Source: Flavobacterium sp. 5
GTDB lineage: Bacteria; Bacteroidota; Bacteroidia; Flavobacteriales; Flavobacteriaceae
Length of the DNA stretch: 64,000 nt
NCBI RefSeq assembly: GCF_002813295.1
Contig: NZ_PHUE01000001.1
Location: 4,650,001 to 4,714,000 of the forward strand
Direction of reading: 5' to 3'
Below are positions 24,471 through 32,868 of the stretch, piece by piece. Both the position numbers and the translations under genes were made by a program. How positions within the stretch are numbered: the first letter of the stretch is position 1; each line of letters starts with the position of its first letter. A model generated the notes under the pieces. It did not search any database and had not been told where the DNA came from. It saw only the letters and a list, made by a program, of their open reading frames with translations.

Positions 24471-25142
24471 TTACATAAATTTAAAGTTATAACCTAATTG
24501 TATATAAATCGGTATGGTGGGGGATGTTTTAAAATCTTGAGCTATTGTCTTCCCTCCTTTTAAATAAATATCGCTTATATTAAATGAATAACCAACCTGC
24601 ATCCCTAATTGTACATTTCCTCCAGTGGTTTCATACCAGCCATCTTTGACTTCTGGAAAGTTATTTTTATAAATATCGCTATGTTGAAAATGGGTAACTA
24701 TAGCTTTGTCAAAACCAAACTCTCCGTTTAGATACCATTTTGGGCTATAATAACCAATAACAACATTTGCATTACCTCCGAAATTTGAAAGGCTTACTAA
24801 AGTGTTCTCATAACGTCTGAAAATGCCGTTAACATTTAAACTAACAGCCATTTTTTTTATTTCAAATACCTTTACATGAGCTCCGATTTTAGTTTTAAAA
24901 TCATCTAAAAGTTTATTTCCTGATGGTACCGAAAACTCAGCATTTAATACGACTGGTAATTTTGATTTGACACGATAACCATAACCAAATCCATAAATTA
25001 CACCATAGTCAACACCTAATTGCAGGTTTACTAAATGTCGGTGTTCTTGTTTTAATCCAGCCCAGTTTATACTTTGAGCATTGCAATAATTGTATAATGA
25101 GAACAACAATACCGTTATATTGATGATAATTTTATTTTTCAT
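24471..25142 (-). CDS. Exported beta-barrel-like protein, function unknown
   Basis: 223 residues. Signal peptide (cleavage near CNAQ), then amphipathic strands (VNLQLGVDYGVIYGFGYGYRV, GNVQLGMQVGYSF) and a terminal GYNFKFM consistent with an outer-membrane barrel. It lies 23 bp downstream of the lipoprotein hydrolase on the same strand, so the two are cotranscribed. No named family recognised. Confidence 0.7.
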   Translation of the reverse strand: MKNKIIINITVLLFSLYNYCNAQSINWAGLKQEHRHLVNLQLGVDYGVIYGFGYGYRVKSKLPVVLNAEFSVPSGNKLLDDFKTKIGAHVKVFEIKKMAVSLNVNGIFRRYENTLVSLSNFGGNANVVIGYYSPKWYLNGEFGFDKAIVTHFQHSDIYKNNFPEVKDGWYETTGGNVQLGMQVGYSFNISDIYLKGGKTIAQDFKTSPTIPIYIQLGYNFKFM

Positions 25143-25165
25143 TTTGAATGTTTTATTTGAAGAAC

Positions 25166-26161
25166 TTATTTTAAAGCGTTGAAATAGGTAAGAATTGCTG
25201 GCTTCGTATTGTTCCAGCCTGTTGGAAAAGAAAGCATATCATGACCAGCTCCTTTTGTTTCAAACAACTGAACATTTATAAAAGCAGACGATACATTTTG
25301 TGCGTGGGCTAAACCATAAGCTTTGTTTCGCTCGCTATAAATAAATAAGATTTTTGTTTTAAATTGCTTTAAATTGGTGGTCCAATCGGAATTCTCTTTT
25401 TTAATAATGTTAAAGTAGGCATCCTGTAATACAAAACCCGGACGCCAGAAAGGGAGTGTTCCCTCATTGCCAACAATCGCATTCTCGTCACCAGTTGAGG
25501 CAAGCAACTTAAACTTATAGTCTAAAATGATATGTTCATCCTCATTCCCTGTCAGGAATTGATCCATATAAATAGCATTATTCAATGCTTCGCTGGTAAT
25601 ATTCATCTTTTGAGAACGCTTTACATAACCTTCAATATCATTCCATTTTAAGCCGCCTGGTTCTGCAAGTACAGCACCATTTATGGCAGTAGGATATTGA
25701 TTGATATATGCTCCGGCGAGCATTGCACCCCAGGAATGTCCTAATAAGAAAATTTTCTGTGTTGGTGATTTTCTATAATGTGCAATTACACTGTTTAGAT
25801 CATCAAAAGAGGTTTGTATGCCTGTGTAATACGAACCCGGAAAACGTTGCGATAAACCTGTTCCTCGCTGATCATAAAAGACCACAAAATAGCCATTGTC
25901 TGCAAATTCTTTGCAATTGAGCAAATAGCGATAATCTGCTGCAGGGCCACCGTGCAAAATGAAAATGATGGGATCGTTTGGATTTCCAAAAGTTTCGGCA
26001 TGTAGTTTTGCGCCATTAATTACAATCGAAGGAAGACTGGAATTTTGATCGGCTGTTTTTGGAACTAAGTTCCCGGGTTCATCAATTTTCATTTCGTTTT
26101 CACAGGAAAAGAAAAAAATTGTGAAGAGCAAGAGCATCGGAAGTAATTTGTTTTGATACAT
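25166..26161 (-). CDS. Lipoprotein alpha/beta hydrolase (prolyl-aminopeptidase-like)
   Basis: 331 residues. The lipoprotein signal ends with FFFSC (C20). The oxyanion motif HGGPAADYRYL, YDQRGTGLSQR and nucleophile GHSWGAM (Ser near 144) resemble proline iminopeptidases and related esterases; the His is in KGAGHDMLSFP. Probably anchored in the outer membrane or periplasm. It is the first of two genes with a barrel protein. The AraC-type membrane regulator 78 bp upstream, on the same strand, is the likely controller. Confidence 0.87.
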   Translation of the reverse strand: MYQNKLLPMLLLFTIFFFSCENEMKIDEPGNLVPKTADQNSSLPSIVINGAKLHAETFGNPNDPIIFILHGGPAADYRYLLNCKEFADNGYFVVFYDQRGTGLSQRFPGSYYTGIQTSFDDLNSVIAHYRKSPTQKIFLLGHSWGAMLAGAYINQYPTAINGAVLAEPGGLKWNDIEGYVKRSQKMNITSEALNNAIYMDQFLTGNEDEHIILDYKFKLLASTGDENAIVGNEGTLPFWRPGFVLQDAYFNIIKKENSDWTTNLKQFKTKILFIYSERNKAYGLAHAQNVSSAFINVQLFETKGAGHDMLSFPTGWNNTKPAILTYFNALK

Positions 26162-26239
26162 TTTTTGAGTTTTAATATTACTGCAAAAATGACCTAAACA
26201 TCGTGTCTCATCGCCCCAAAGGGTAAGTTGGTACTTATT

Positions 26240-27349
26240 CTAACTGTATTTTTGTTCTTTTAAATACATTGTAGGAGTTTGTCCTGTGATTTTTTTAAAA
26301 TTTCTATTGAATGAGGTTTTAGAATTAAAACCAACTTCGAAAGCCAGAGAAAGTATAGTGAAATTTTGGTTCTCTTTTAAGACTGAAATTTTTATAAATT
26401 CGGCTATTCGTTGTTCATTGATATAATCGAAAAAGTTTTTATTCTCTATAGAGTTAATTACCTGTGACAAAATATTCGGATTAACATTTAATTTTTGCGC
26501 CAATTCATCTAAGGTTAGTTCTGGATCTTTATACAATTTTTCGTTTTGCATTAAAATTTTTAAATCCTGATGAATTTTTAATAGTAAAGTTTCATCGGCA
26601 TTAGAACTTTGATACTTAATTTTTTCTGTAATAGTTGGAATAATCTCTTCATTTACCGTTTCGATAATCGGCTGATTCGTAAGGTTACTATTTGTAAAAA
26701 CTCCAATTTGTTTAATTCCAAAATACCCAATAAATAAGATAAAAAGATCGAGTAAAGTAAAGGTAGAAATATCATTAGCAAAAAAAACTGAGATCCAGAT
26801 TAGGCCGATTCCTAGTATTAAATATCGTAACCAGTTTAAATTTATTCTTTCCAGATCAGAAAATTGGTTTGAAATGTAGGCAGAATATTTTTTCAGCAAA
26901 GTCAATGATAAAATAACATATAGCACACCTGATAATAAGGTAGCCAGATACATCCATTTCATAAAACCCTCAAAACCTGCACCTGCATGTATATAAACTT
27001 CAATTTTTTTGTCAAATGACAGTAGAAAGAATCGGTATAAAAGTCCAATTGCAATGATAAGTGGCAAAAAATGAATTATCCAAAGTGCTTTTTTAGTACT
27101 TTGACTTGTTAAAGACTTGGTGTATAAATATAAAAAAGGTCCATGAATTAGAGGTAAAGGAATTTCAAAGCCAAGAAAATAAGGGAATTTAATATACTGG
27201 CCGCTACTATAAATGTAAAATACATAGAGATGAAATCCAATAAAGAACAACCAAACTGCCAAAATTACATCGGCTTGTGATTTTCCTTTTTTCGTAAAAA
27301 GTATGATAGAAAGAAAAAAGGAAATAATGATTCCTATTAAATGCAGCAT
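26240..27349 (-). CDS. Membrane-bound AraC-type regulator (7TM plus HTH)
   Basis: 369 residues. Seven hydrophobic segments fill the first about 215 residues. After a linker comes a C-terminal AraC double HTH (LTLDELAQKLNVNPNILSQVINSIENKNFFDYINEQR; ILSLAFEVGFNSKTSFNRNFKKITGQTPTMYLKEQ). This architecture is common in Bacteroidota. It should sense a membrane or external cue while tethered. The hydrolase-barrel pair downstream is the likely target. Confidence 0.88.
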   Translation of the reverse strand: MLHLIGIIISFFLSIILFTKKGKSQADVILAVWLFFIGFHLYVFYIYSSGQYIKFPYFLGFEIPLPLIHGPFLYLYTKSLTSQSTKKALWIIHFLPLIIAIGLLYRFFLLSFDKKIEVYIHAGAGFEGFMKWMYLATLLSGVLYVILSLTLLKKYSAYISNQFSDLERINLNWLRYLILGIGLIWISVFFANDISTFTLLDLFILFIGYFGIKQIGVFTNSNLTNQPIIETVNEEIIPTITEKIKYQSSNADETLLLKIHQDLKILMQNEKLYKDPELTLDELAQKLNVNPNILSQVINSIENKNFFDYINEQRIAEFIKISVLKENQNFTILSLAFEVGFNSKTSFNRNFKKITGQTPTMYLKEQKYS

Positions 27350-27594
27350 AACATCGTATTATTTTATTCTGATCAACTCTGCATCTTTTTAAATAAAAGA
27401 CCTACAAAACTAATAAAATGCGAAGCTACAAAAAGTCTTGCTGAAAATACGGTCTGAATTGATTTAGGGCAATTTATTATTAGGTGGTGAAACTCACAAC
27501 CAATAATTACTATTTTAAAGGTTTATGAATAAGTATGAGTAGTTCTTTATTAATTCTCACGAGGGCATACAATAGCAAAAAAATAGGATAATTT

Positions 27595-28086
27595 CTATTT
27601 TTCTCCACGAATTATAATCTTGAATTTTTCAATTTGTCGTCTATGTCGCAATATATGAACAATGGCGTGTTCTGTTATTTGTTCAATATCATAAACTTGT
27701 CCCCACGGAGTAATTATTTTTTTTGCATTGTCAAATTCCTCTAGCTGATTGTCTTGAATATTTTTAAAAGTCTCTATCGTGAAAGTAAAACAATTGTTCA
27801 AGTCCTTATTAAAATCGTTTATTGTCAAACGAAGTAAATCGTCTGGATAATCTACTTTTTCTCCTAAAAATTGTCGAATATCAAGGGCGTAAGCAAATAC
27901 AGAGTTAACAACGTGTGCTAAAACTGTCTGAACGGATTGGCAATTAGAATCCGTTGTTTCATTATCTATAATTGCAATAAGTTCATTGTCTGAAATATCG
28001 AAAATTGTCTCTTGCAAGTCAATTATTGCTCTTTCATATTCGTCTAGCAATGCTCCAATCGCACCTTGTCTATAACTTTTGGTCAT
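27595..28086 (-). CDS. DinB-like four-helix-bundle protein
   Basis: 163 residues from the ATG at 28086; a TTG twelve bases upstream is less likely. The fold is helical, with spaced histidines suggestive of the DinB/YfiT metal site: H in VQTVLAHVVNSVF and HxxxH in EHAIVHILRHRRQ. Many DinB-like proteins are putative thiol transferases or metal hydrolases; function here is unknown. It is isolated by two gene-free stretches of 245 and 331 bp. Confidence 0.7.
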   Translation of the reverse strand: MTKSYRQGAIGALLDEYERAIIDLQETIFDISDNELIAIIDNETTDSNCQSVQTVLAHVVNSVFAYALDIRQFLGEKVDYPDDLLRLTINDFNKDLNNCFTFTIETFKNIQDNQLEEFDNAKKIITPWGQVYDIEQITEHAIVHILRHRRQIEKFKIIIRGEK

Positions 28087-28417
28087 CAATTTTATCAATT
28101 AGTTTGGGCTTTTATAAAACAACACCTAACGTCACAGGTGTTTATCTTCATTACTGAAATAATAATAGAGTATTTTCTTTCGAACGTAAATGTAGTTGAT
28201 TTTTATAATGTTTTTATTTCGAAAAAAGAAGCAATAGAATAAACATTATGTTAGCGTTTTGTTTTTCGTATAAATACTATTGTTTTACATTATCCATTCT
28301 CGTTTCTACATGGCATACTGAAATTCACTTCCCCACTTTACTTCAAAGAATATATTTTCAATAAAGTATCCTTCTTGTTTAAATCCTGTGTTTTTAATAA
28401 TTTAATAGAAGTCCTAA
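28087..28417. other. Gene-free stretch
   Basis: No gene seen. It holds a small inverted repeat ACACCT...AGGTGT around 28125-28144, containing CCTAACGTCAC, and a GTTAGCGTTTTG at about 28252. These superficially recall recombination-site cores but do not form a convincing site. Confidence 0.4.
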
Positions 28418-29026
28418 TCACAAAACAATCGTCCTGAAAGTTAAATTCACTCTTGGTTTTGTAATTAATTTTGTTGGTGGCAGCCTGTGAAGCCAATTGG
28501 TTTGAGTTGTGTCCTTCATAATCAATAAACTGCCGTGTTCAAGAATCAATGAAATAGTTTCTTTGGTTTGTTTATGTTTAAATACAAATTTTCGTTCGGC
28601 TCCAAAACTTAATGATGCAATTGCTCCATTCTTTTTTAGGTCTTTTTCCGCATCACTATGCCAAGCCATTCCTTCATTACCATTGTGATACAAATTGAGC
28701 AAACAGGAGTTAAAGTGTTCTCCTGTTTGTTTTTCAATTGCACTTTTCAATTCCAATAATTCTTTTGTCCAAGGTAACGCTTGTTTCGTGGTGTTAGAAT
28801 AGGTATAATCAAATTTATTGTCGCCATACCAGGCTACTTTTCGTTTTGTAATAATATGTTTTCCAAAGATAACAGCTTCATCATTTTTCCATTCGATTGT
28901 GTTAAGCAGACAATCTAAATAATGATTAGCTTCAGTATGAGAAAATAGTTTACCATAATAATTCACTGTACCATCATTTGGTAATAAATTTTCTGTGTGG
29001 TCAATTTGGTCACTAAATAAATTCAT
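28418..29026 (-). CDS. AlkB-like 2-oxoglutarate/Fe(II) dioxygenase
   Basis: 202 residues, the compact AlkB2/3-like form. The HxD iron site is H123-D125 (GMAWHSDAEKD), the distal His is H180 (NWLHRLPP), and the 2-oxoglutarate arginines R192 and R198 (PRVNLTFR) are spaced R-x5-R as in AlkB. It oxidatively demethylates 1-methyladenine/3-methylcytosine in DNA. Last gene of the alkylation-repair operon that starts with the Ada-like gene at 31633. It overlaps the Ada-domain gene by 14 bp. Confidence 0.92.
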   Translation of the reverse strand: MNLFSDQIDHTENLLPNDGTVNYYGKLFSHTEANHYLDCLLNTIEWKNDEAVIFGKHIITKRKVAWYGDNKFDYTYSNTTKQALPWTKELLELKSAIEKQTGEHFNSCLLNLYHNGNEGMAWHSDAEKDLKKNGAIASLSFGAERKFVFKHKQTKETISLILEHGSLLIMKDTTQTNWLHRLPPTKLITKPRVNLTFRTIVL

Positions 29027-29258
29027 TTTTCCATTTTTGATAGTTCTCTTTCATACAATGCCCACAAGGACGAAAACCGCTTTCGATAGCTTCGTTTTCT
29101 GAAATGAAGAAAACACGATTTTCTTTTTTCATTCGTTTTCCGGATTTACATTGCAAAGTTCCATAAATTTTAAGCTTTTGGTTGCCGCCAAAGCAAATTA
29201 TATTTTTCCTGATTCCATTTCGTAAATCGCTATCAGTTATTTCAGAATGCTGTATCAT
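29013..29258 (-). CDS. Stand-alone Ada zinc-binding-domain protein with one ligand missing
   Basis: 81 residues, equal to the N-terminal domain of E. coli Ada. IYGTLQCKSGKRMK...NRVFFISENEAIESGFRPCGHC matches it. Three of four Ada zinc cysteines are present (C37, C65, C68), and the position of Ada C42 is K41. C37 corresponds to the methyl-accepting residue. Thus either zinc is held differently or phosphotriester repair is altered. It is encoded between a 2OG oxygenase and AlkB, and forms a split Ada with the AraC-methyltransferase protein at 30767. Confidence 0.85.
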   Translation of the reverse strand: MIQHSEITDSDLRNGIRKNIICFGGNQKLKIYGTLQCKSGKRMKKENRVFFISENEAIESGFRPCGHCMKENYQKWKNEFI

Positions 29259-29259
29259 T

Positions 29260-29973
29260 TTAATTTAAAGCATCATGAAAGATAATGCCTAATGTATGTC
29301 TTTCACCACTATGCAATTCGCTTACACCGTGTTTCATATTTACTCGATAATATCCTTTAGTTCCTTGTATAGGCCGGAAATTAGTTGTAAAAATAAGCAT
29401 ATCGCCTTTCTTTGGTTTTAAAACGATGGCTTTTGATTGTGCCCTTGGTGTCTGTTGAGTCAAAACAAATTCACCGCCTGTAAAATCTTCATCGGGTTCA
29501 TTCAAAAATAAAACGATTTGCAAAGGAAAAAAAATGTCTCCATATAAATCCTGATGTAAAGTGTTGTGTCCTCCTTTACCATATTTTAAAATCAAAACAG
29601 TAGCTTTTAACTGATTATTGTCGTGGCAAAGATTTTGCAATTCCTGAAAAGTATCAGGAAATCTGGTGTCAATATGCAATACTTTCATCCAGCTATTTGC
29701 AATTGGGGCGAGTTTTGGATACACATTTTCTCTAATGGTCTGAATTAGGTTTGGCAAAGGATAATTGAAATACTTGTATTCGCCTAAACCAAAACGATAG
29801 CGTTCCATAACCACCGTTTTTCTGTAAGCATTTGTATCCATATAATTGTAAATTAACGCATTGCATTGCTCTTTAGACAATAAATCAGAAACAATGGCAA
29901 ATCCTTTATCATTCATGTCTTCTGTTATAACTTGCCAGTCGATAGTTGATATTTTATTTTTTAGCTCTTCCAT
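29260..29973 (-). CDS. 2OG-Fe(II) oxygenase
   Basis: 237 residues. Iron ligands H140-D142 (NTLHQDLYGD) and H215 (VNMKHGVSEL), and 2OG-binding R225 (GERHTLGIIFHD). Conserved features GGEFVLTQQTPRAQS and KKGDMLIFTTNFRP place it in a family often linked to alkylation-repair loci (annotated 2OG-Fe(II) oxygenase, distinct from AlkB). Its substrate is unsettled. It lies in the operon between the SDR (1-bp overlap) and the Ada zinc protein (1-bp gap). Confidence 0.87.
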   Translation of the reverse strand: MEELKNKISTIDWQVITEDMNDKGFAIVSDLLSKEQCNALIYNYMDTNAYRKTVVMERYRFGLGEYKYFNYPLPNLIQTIRENVYPKLAPIANSWMKVLHIDTRFPDTFQELQNLCHDNNQLKATVLILKYGKGGHNTLHQDLYGDIFFPLQIVLFLNEPDEDFTGGEFVLTQQTPRAQSKAIVLKPKKGDMLIFTTNFRPIQGTKGYYRVNMKHGVSELHSGERHTLGIIFHDALN

Positions 29974-30728
29974 TATTTAATTTTTGGAAATCCGCCATCA
30001 ACAAATATTTCAGTTCCGTGCATAAAAGATGCATCTTCTGATGCAAGAAATGTAATCGCTTTTGCCACTTCGGATGGCTGTCCAAATCGGGCAAGCGGAA
30101 CTTGTGGAAGTACTGCTCCGGCAAGACCTTCTATTTGTTCTGTCGTTAAATTAGAACGTTCAAAATAATTAGTAGAAATTGGGCCAGGACTAACGGCATT
30201 TATTCTGATTTTTTTAGAGGCTAATTCTGAGGCAAACGTTTTAACAAAAGATTGTACTGCAGATTTTGCTGCCGAATAAACAGAGGAATTAGGCATACCA
30301 ACTTCTGTAACAATCGAAGTATTTAAAATAATAACACCGCCTTCTTTCATTAATGGTAAAATTTGCTGAACTGTAAATAATGTTCCTTTTACAATAACAT
30401 TAAATTGCTCGTCAAAATGGTTTTCGTCTATTTGTTCAATTGGAGCGTACTTTCCAAAACCTGCATTTACGTATAAAATGTCTATCTGTGGGGAAATCAT
30501 TTTTACTTTGTCTCCTAATTGTAAAAGATCTGCCATTTTACCAGCATCAGAAACGATACCTTTGGCTTTTTCTCCAAGTTCATTGATAGTTTCGTCTATA
30601 GTATTTTGAAATCGGCCGGTAATAATTACTGAGGCTCCGTTTTCTATAAAATCAATTGCTGTGGCCTTACCTATTCCGCTTGTTCCACCTGTAATTAAGG
30701 CTGTTTTGTTTTTCAGTTTTGTCATCAT
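29973..30728 (-). CDS. SDR inside the alkylation-repair operon
   Basis: 251 residues. TGGTSGIG, VNAGFG, Ser in LNTSIV, YSAAK active site and C-terminal GTEIFVDGGF. A normal active NAD(P)-dependent SDR, most like 3-oxoacyl-reductase-type enzymes. It begins with two Met codons in a row. It lies 38 bp after the Ada-like gene and overlaps the next gene by one base, so it is clearly part of the operon although no DNA-repair role is known for such an enzyme. Confidence 0.88.
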   Translation of the reverse strand: MMTKLKNKTALITGGTSGIGKATAIDFIENGASVIITGRFQNTIDETINELGEKAKGIVSDAGKMADLLQLGDKVKMISPQIDILYVNAGFGKYAPIEQIDENHFDEQFNVIVKGTLFTVQQILPLMKEGGVIILNTSIVTEVGMPNSSVYSAAKSAVQSFVKTFASELASKKIRINAVSPGPISTNYFERSNLTTEQIEGLAGAVLPQVPLARFGQPSEVAKAITFLASEDASFMHGTEIFVDGGFPKIK

Positions 30729-30766
30729 TTTTATTTTAATTTATGATACAAAACTGCAACTGTTTG

Positions 30767-31633
30767 CTATTTTATAAAATCCGTTTCTTGCTCAATATTT
30801 ATTTTTGAAGCTTCCCAGCCAATAATTGCCGTTTTACGGGTTGTTCCCCACATATAACCACCTAGTTTTCCTGTTGATTGAATGACACGATGACAAGGAA
30901 TAAGAAAAGCAACCGGATTATCACCAATTGCACTACCAACAGCTCTTGAAGCATTTGGGTTTTCGATTTGTTTTGCAATAGTTCCATAGGTTGATAATTG
31001 TCCCATCGGAATTTTCAGTAAAGTTTCCCATACTTTCAATTGAAAATCAGTTCCTTTTAAATGAAGTTTTATTTGATTGAGTTTTTTCCAGTCGTGGTTA
31101 AAAATATATAAAGCATTTTGTTGAATAAGGTCTAAATGCTGTGTGAAACTGGCATTAGGAAATTGATTTTGTACTATTGAAAATGCTTTATTTTCATCTT
31201 CAGCAAAAGCGATGTGACAAATACCTTTTGAAGTAGAAGCAACTAAAATATTTCCAAATGGACTCTCTGTAAAACTATAATTTATAGAAAGATTTTTACC
31301 GCCATTTTTGTATTCGGCTGGCGTCATACCTTCAATATTTATAAACAAGTCGTGTAGTCTGCTGGTTCCCGAAAGCCCTGTTTCCAGGGCTGTTTCAAAT
31401 AATGTAGCTTGGTTTTCTTTTAGTATTTTTTTTGCGTATTCAATACTGGTATATTGCAAAAACTTCTTTGGACTTGTTCCCGCCCATTCGGTAAAAAGCC
31501 TCTGAAAATGAAAAGGACTCAGATTAACTTTTTTTGCAACCTCGTCTAAATTGGGTTGGTCTTTAAAATTGGTTTGGATATAATGTATTGCGTCTGCAAT
31601 ACGATGATAATTAATGTCTTCCTGTATGTTCAT
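30767..31633 (-). CDS. ada: AraC-HTH / O6-methylguanine-DNA methyltransferase fusion (Ada lacking its N-terminal domain)
   Basis: 288 residues. An AraC HTH occupies about 10-110 (NLDEVAKKVNLSPFHFQRLFTEWAG; TLFETALETGLSGTSRLHDLF). The methyltransferase domain follows, with its active-site IPCHRV (C247) and helix-hairpin residues NASRAVGSAIGDNPVAFL. It removes methyl from O6-methylguanine onto Cys and would act as regulator of the adaptive response. The zinc-binding Ada domain is encoded separately at 29013 in the same operon. An Ada-box-like sequence lies at 31691-31706. Confidence 0.93.
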   Translation of the reverse strand: MNIQEDINYHRIADAIHYIQTNFKDQPNLDEVAKKVNLSPFHFQRLFTEWAGTSPKKFLQYTSIEYAKKILKENQATLFETALETGLSGTSRLHDLFINIEGMTPAEYKNGGKNLSINYSFTESPFGNILVASTSKGICHIAFAEDENKAFSIVQNQFPNASFTQHLDLIQQNALYIFNHDWKKLNQIKLHLKGTDFQLKVWETLLKIPMGQLSTYGTIAKQIENPNASRAVGSAIGDNPVAFLIPCHRVIQSTGKLGGYMWGTTRKTAIIGWEASKINIEQETDFIK

Positions 31634-31651
31634 TTGGTCAAATTTTAAGAT

Positions 31652-31659
31652 ACAAAGTT
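31652..31659 (-). promoter_or_regulatory. -7-like box GAACTTTG of the ada operon
   Basis: One mismatch from TAnnTTTG on the minus strand, 19 bp upstream of the ATG at 31633. Confidence 0.45.
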
Positions 31660-31690
31660 CGAGAGTTTTTGAGTCTCATAAAATCCGATA

Positions 31691-31706
31691 CTTGCGGTTT
31701 TAATTT
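31691..31706 (-). promoter_or_regulatory. Ada-box-like site
   Basis: Minus strand AAATTAAAACCGCAAG. From memory the E. coli ada promoter has AAATTAAAGCGCAAG, which differs by one extra base and one substitution. It is placed 32 bp upstream of the -7-like box, fitting an activator site. Confidence 0.55.
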
Positions 31707-31822
31707 GTTATGTAAAAATGAACAAAAATTTCTGTTTTCAAAGTTATAAAAAGATATCTCAGCCGAATTATTATTCTTTATAGGATTGACTCTGAATTTC
31801 CTTCACAAAATCGCCATAGGTT

Positions 31823-32830
31823 TTATTTACTAATTAGCTTTATAACAACTTTTCCTTTAGCACGTCCGCTTTCAACATAAGCAAGGGCCTCATTGGTAGC
31901 CTCAAACGGAAAAATTTTATCTACAACTGGGCGTATAATTCCAGAATTAATAAGCGTTGTAATTTTGCTAAGCTGTGGCCCGCTTGCTTTCATAAAAAGA
32001 AATGAATAATTTACATTTAGCCTTTTTGCTTTTATCTTAGTTGTATAACTTAAAATAAACATAACCAATTTCATTACTGCATTCAATTTTATTTCTTTTG
32101 CAAAATCCAAATCTGGAGGACCAGAAATTGATATTAGTTTTCCGCCTTGTTTTAATATTCGAAGTGATTTCTCTAATGTTTTTGAATCCTGACTGTGTAA
32201 AACAACATCATAATCTTTAAGAATCGTTTCAAAATCTTCTGTTCTATAATCAATAACAATATCTGCTCCCAGACTTTTTACTAACTCAGCATTAGTTGTA
32301 CTGGTGGTTGTTGCTACTGTAGCGCCTAAATGTTTTGCAAGCTGAATTGCAAATGTACCAACACCGCCTGATCCCGCCTGAATAAACACTTTCTGTCCCT
32401 TTTTTAAATCAGCTTTTTCAACCAGTGCCTGCCAGGCTGTTAATCCTACTAGCGGAATTGAAGCGGCTTCTTCCATCGAAATATTTTTAGGCTTTAATGC
32501 TACATCATTTTCATCAATGGCAATAAACTCTGCAAAAGTTCCAATTTTATAATCAGCCGGACGTGAATAGACTTCATCACCAATTTTAAATTTCGTCACC
32601 TTAGCCCCTGTTTTTATAACAACTCCAGCTGCATCATGCCCTAAAATAAGAGGCATTTTATAAGGCAGAAATGGTTTAAATTCCCCGCTTTTAATTTTTG
32701 AATCTAAGAGATTAACTCCTGCGGCATATATTTTTACCAATATATCATTTTCCTGAAGCTGCGGCTCAGAAGCATCAATCAGTTTCATGCCGTTCTTAGG
32801 TTTATAGCTATTTAGAATAAATGCTTTCAT
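31823..32830 (-). CDS. NADP-dependent quinone oxidoreductase / zinc-less alcohol dehydrogenase (MDR family)
   Basis: 335 residues from the ATG at 32830 (MKAFILNSYKPKNG); an upstream Met at 32857 would add an unlikely nine residues. The MDR fold has YKMPLILGHDAAGVV, the dinucleotide site VFIQAGSGGVGTFAIQLAKHLGA and a C-terminal FPFEATNEALAYVESGRAKGKVVIK. Zinc ligands of true alcohol dehydrogenases are absent, as in quinone oxidoreductases. Third structural gene of the TetR-controlled unit SDR-SDR-QOR. Confidence 0.9.
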   Translation of the reverse strand: MKAFILNSYKPKNGMKLIDASEPQLQENDILVKIYAAGVNLLDSKIKSGEFKPFLPYKMPLILGHDAAGVVIKTGAKVTKFKIGDEVYSRPADYKIGTFAEFIAIDENDVALKPKNISMEEAASIPLVGLTAWQALVEKADLKKGQKVFIQAGSGGVGTFAIQLAKHLGATVATTTSTTNAELVKSLGADIVIDYRTEDFETILKDYDVVLHSQDSKTLEKSLRILKQGGKLISISGPPDLDFAKEIKLNAVMKLVMFILSYTTKIKAKRLNVNYSFLFMKASGPQLSKITTLINSGIIRPVVDKIFPFEATNEALAYVESGRAKGKVVIKLISK

Positions 32831-32868
32831 ATAATTTGTTTTAAAGTTTTGAAACAACTGTTATTTAA

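Noticed and set aside
27402..27438. CTACAAAA repeats 24 bp apart before the membrane AraC gene
   Set aside because: They resemble the CTACAA boxes at 21 kb but the period is 24 bp, orientation is opposite to the gene, and the GTCGATT core is missing.
28125..28265. CCTAACG / GTTAGCG pair resembling an integron attC site
   Set aside because: The second core does not fit GTTRRRY and no cassette-like array or integrase is nearby.
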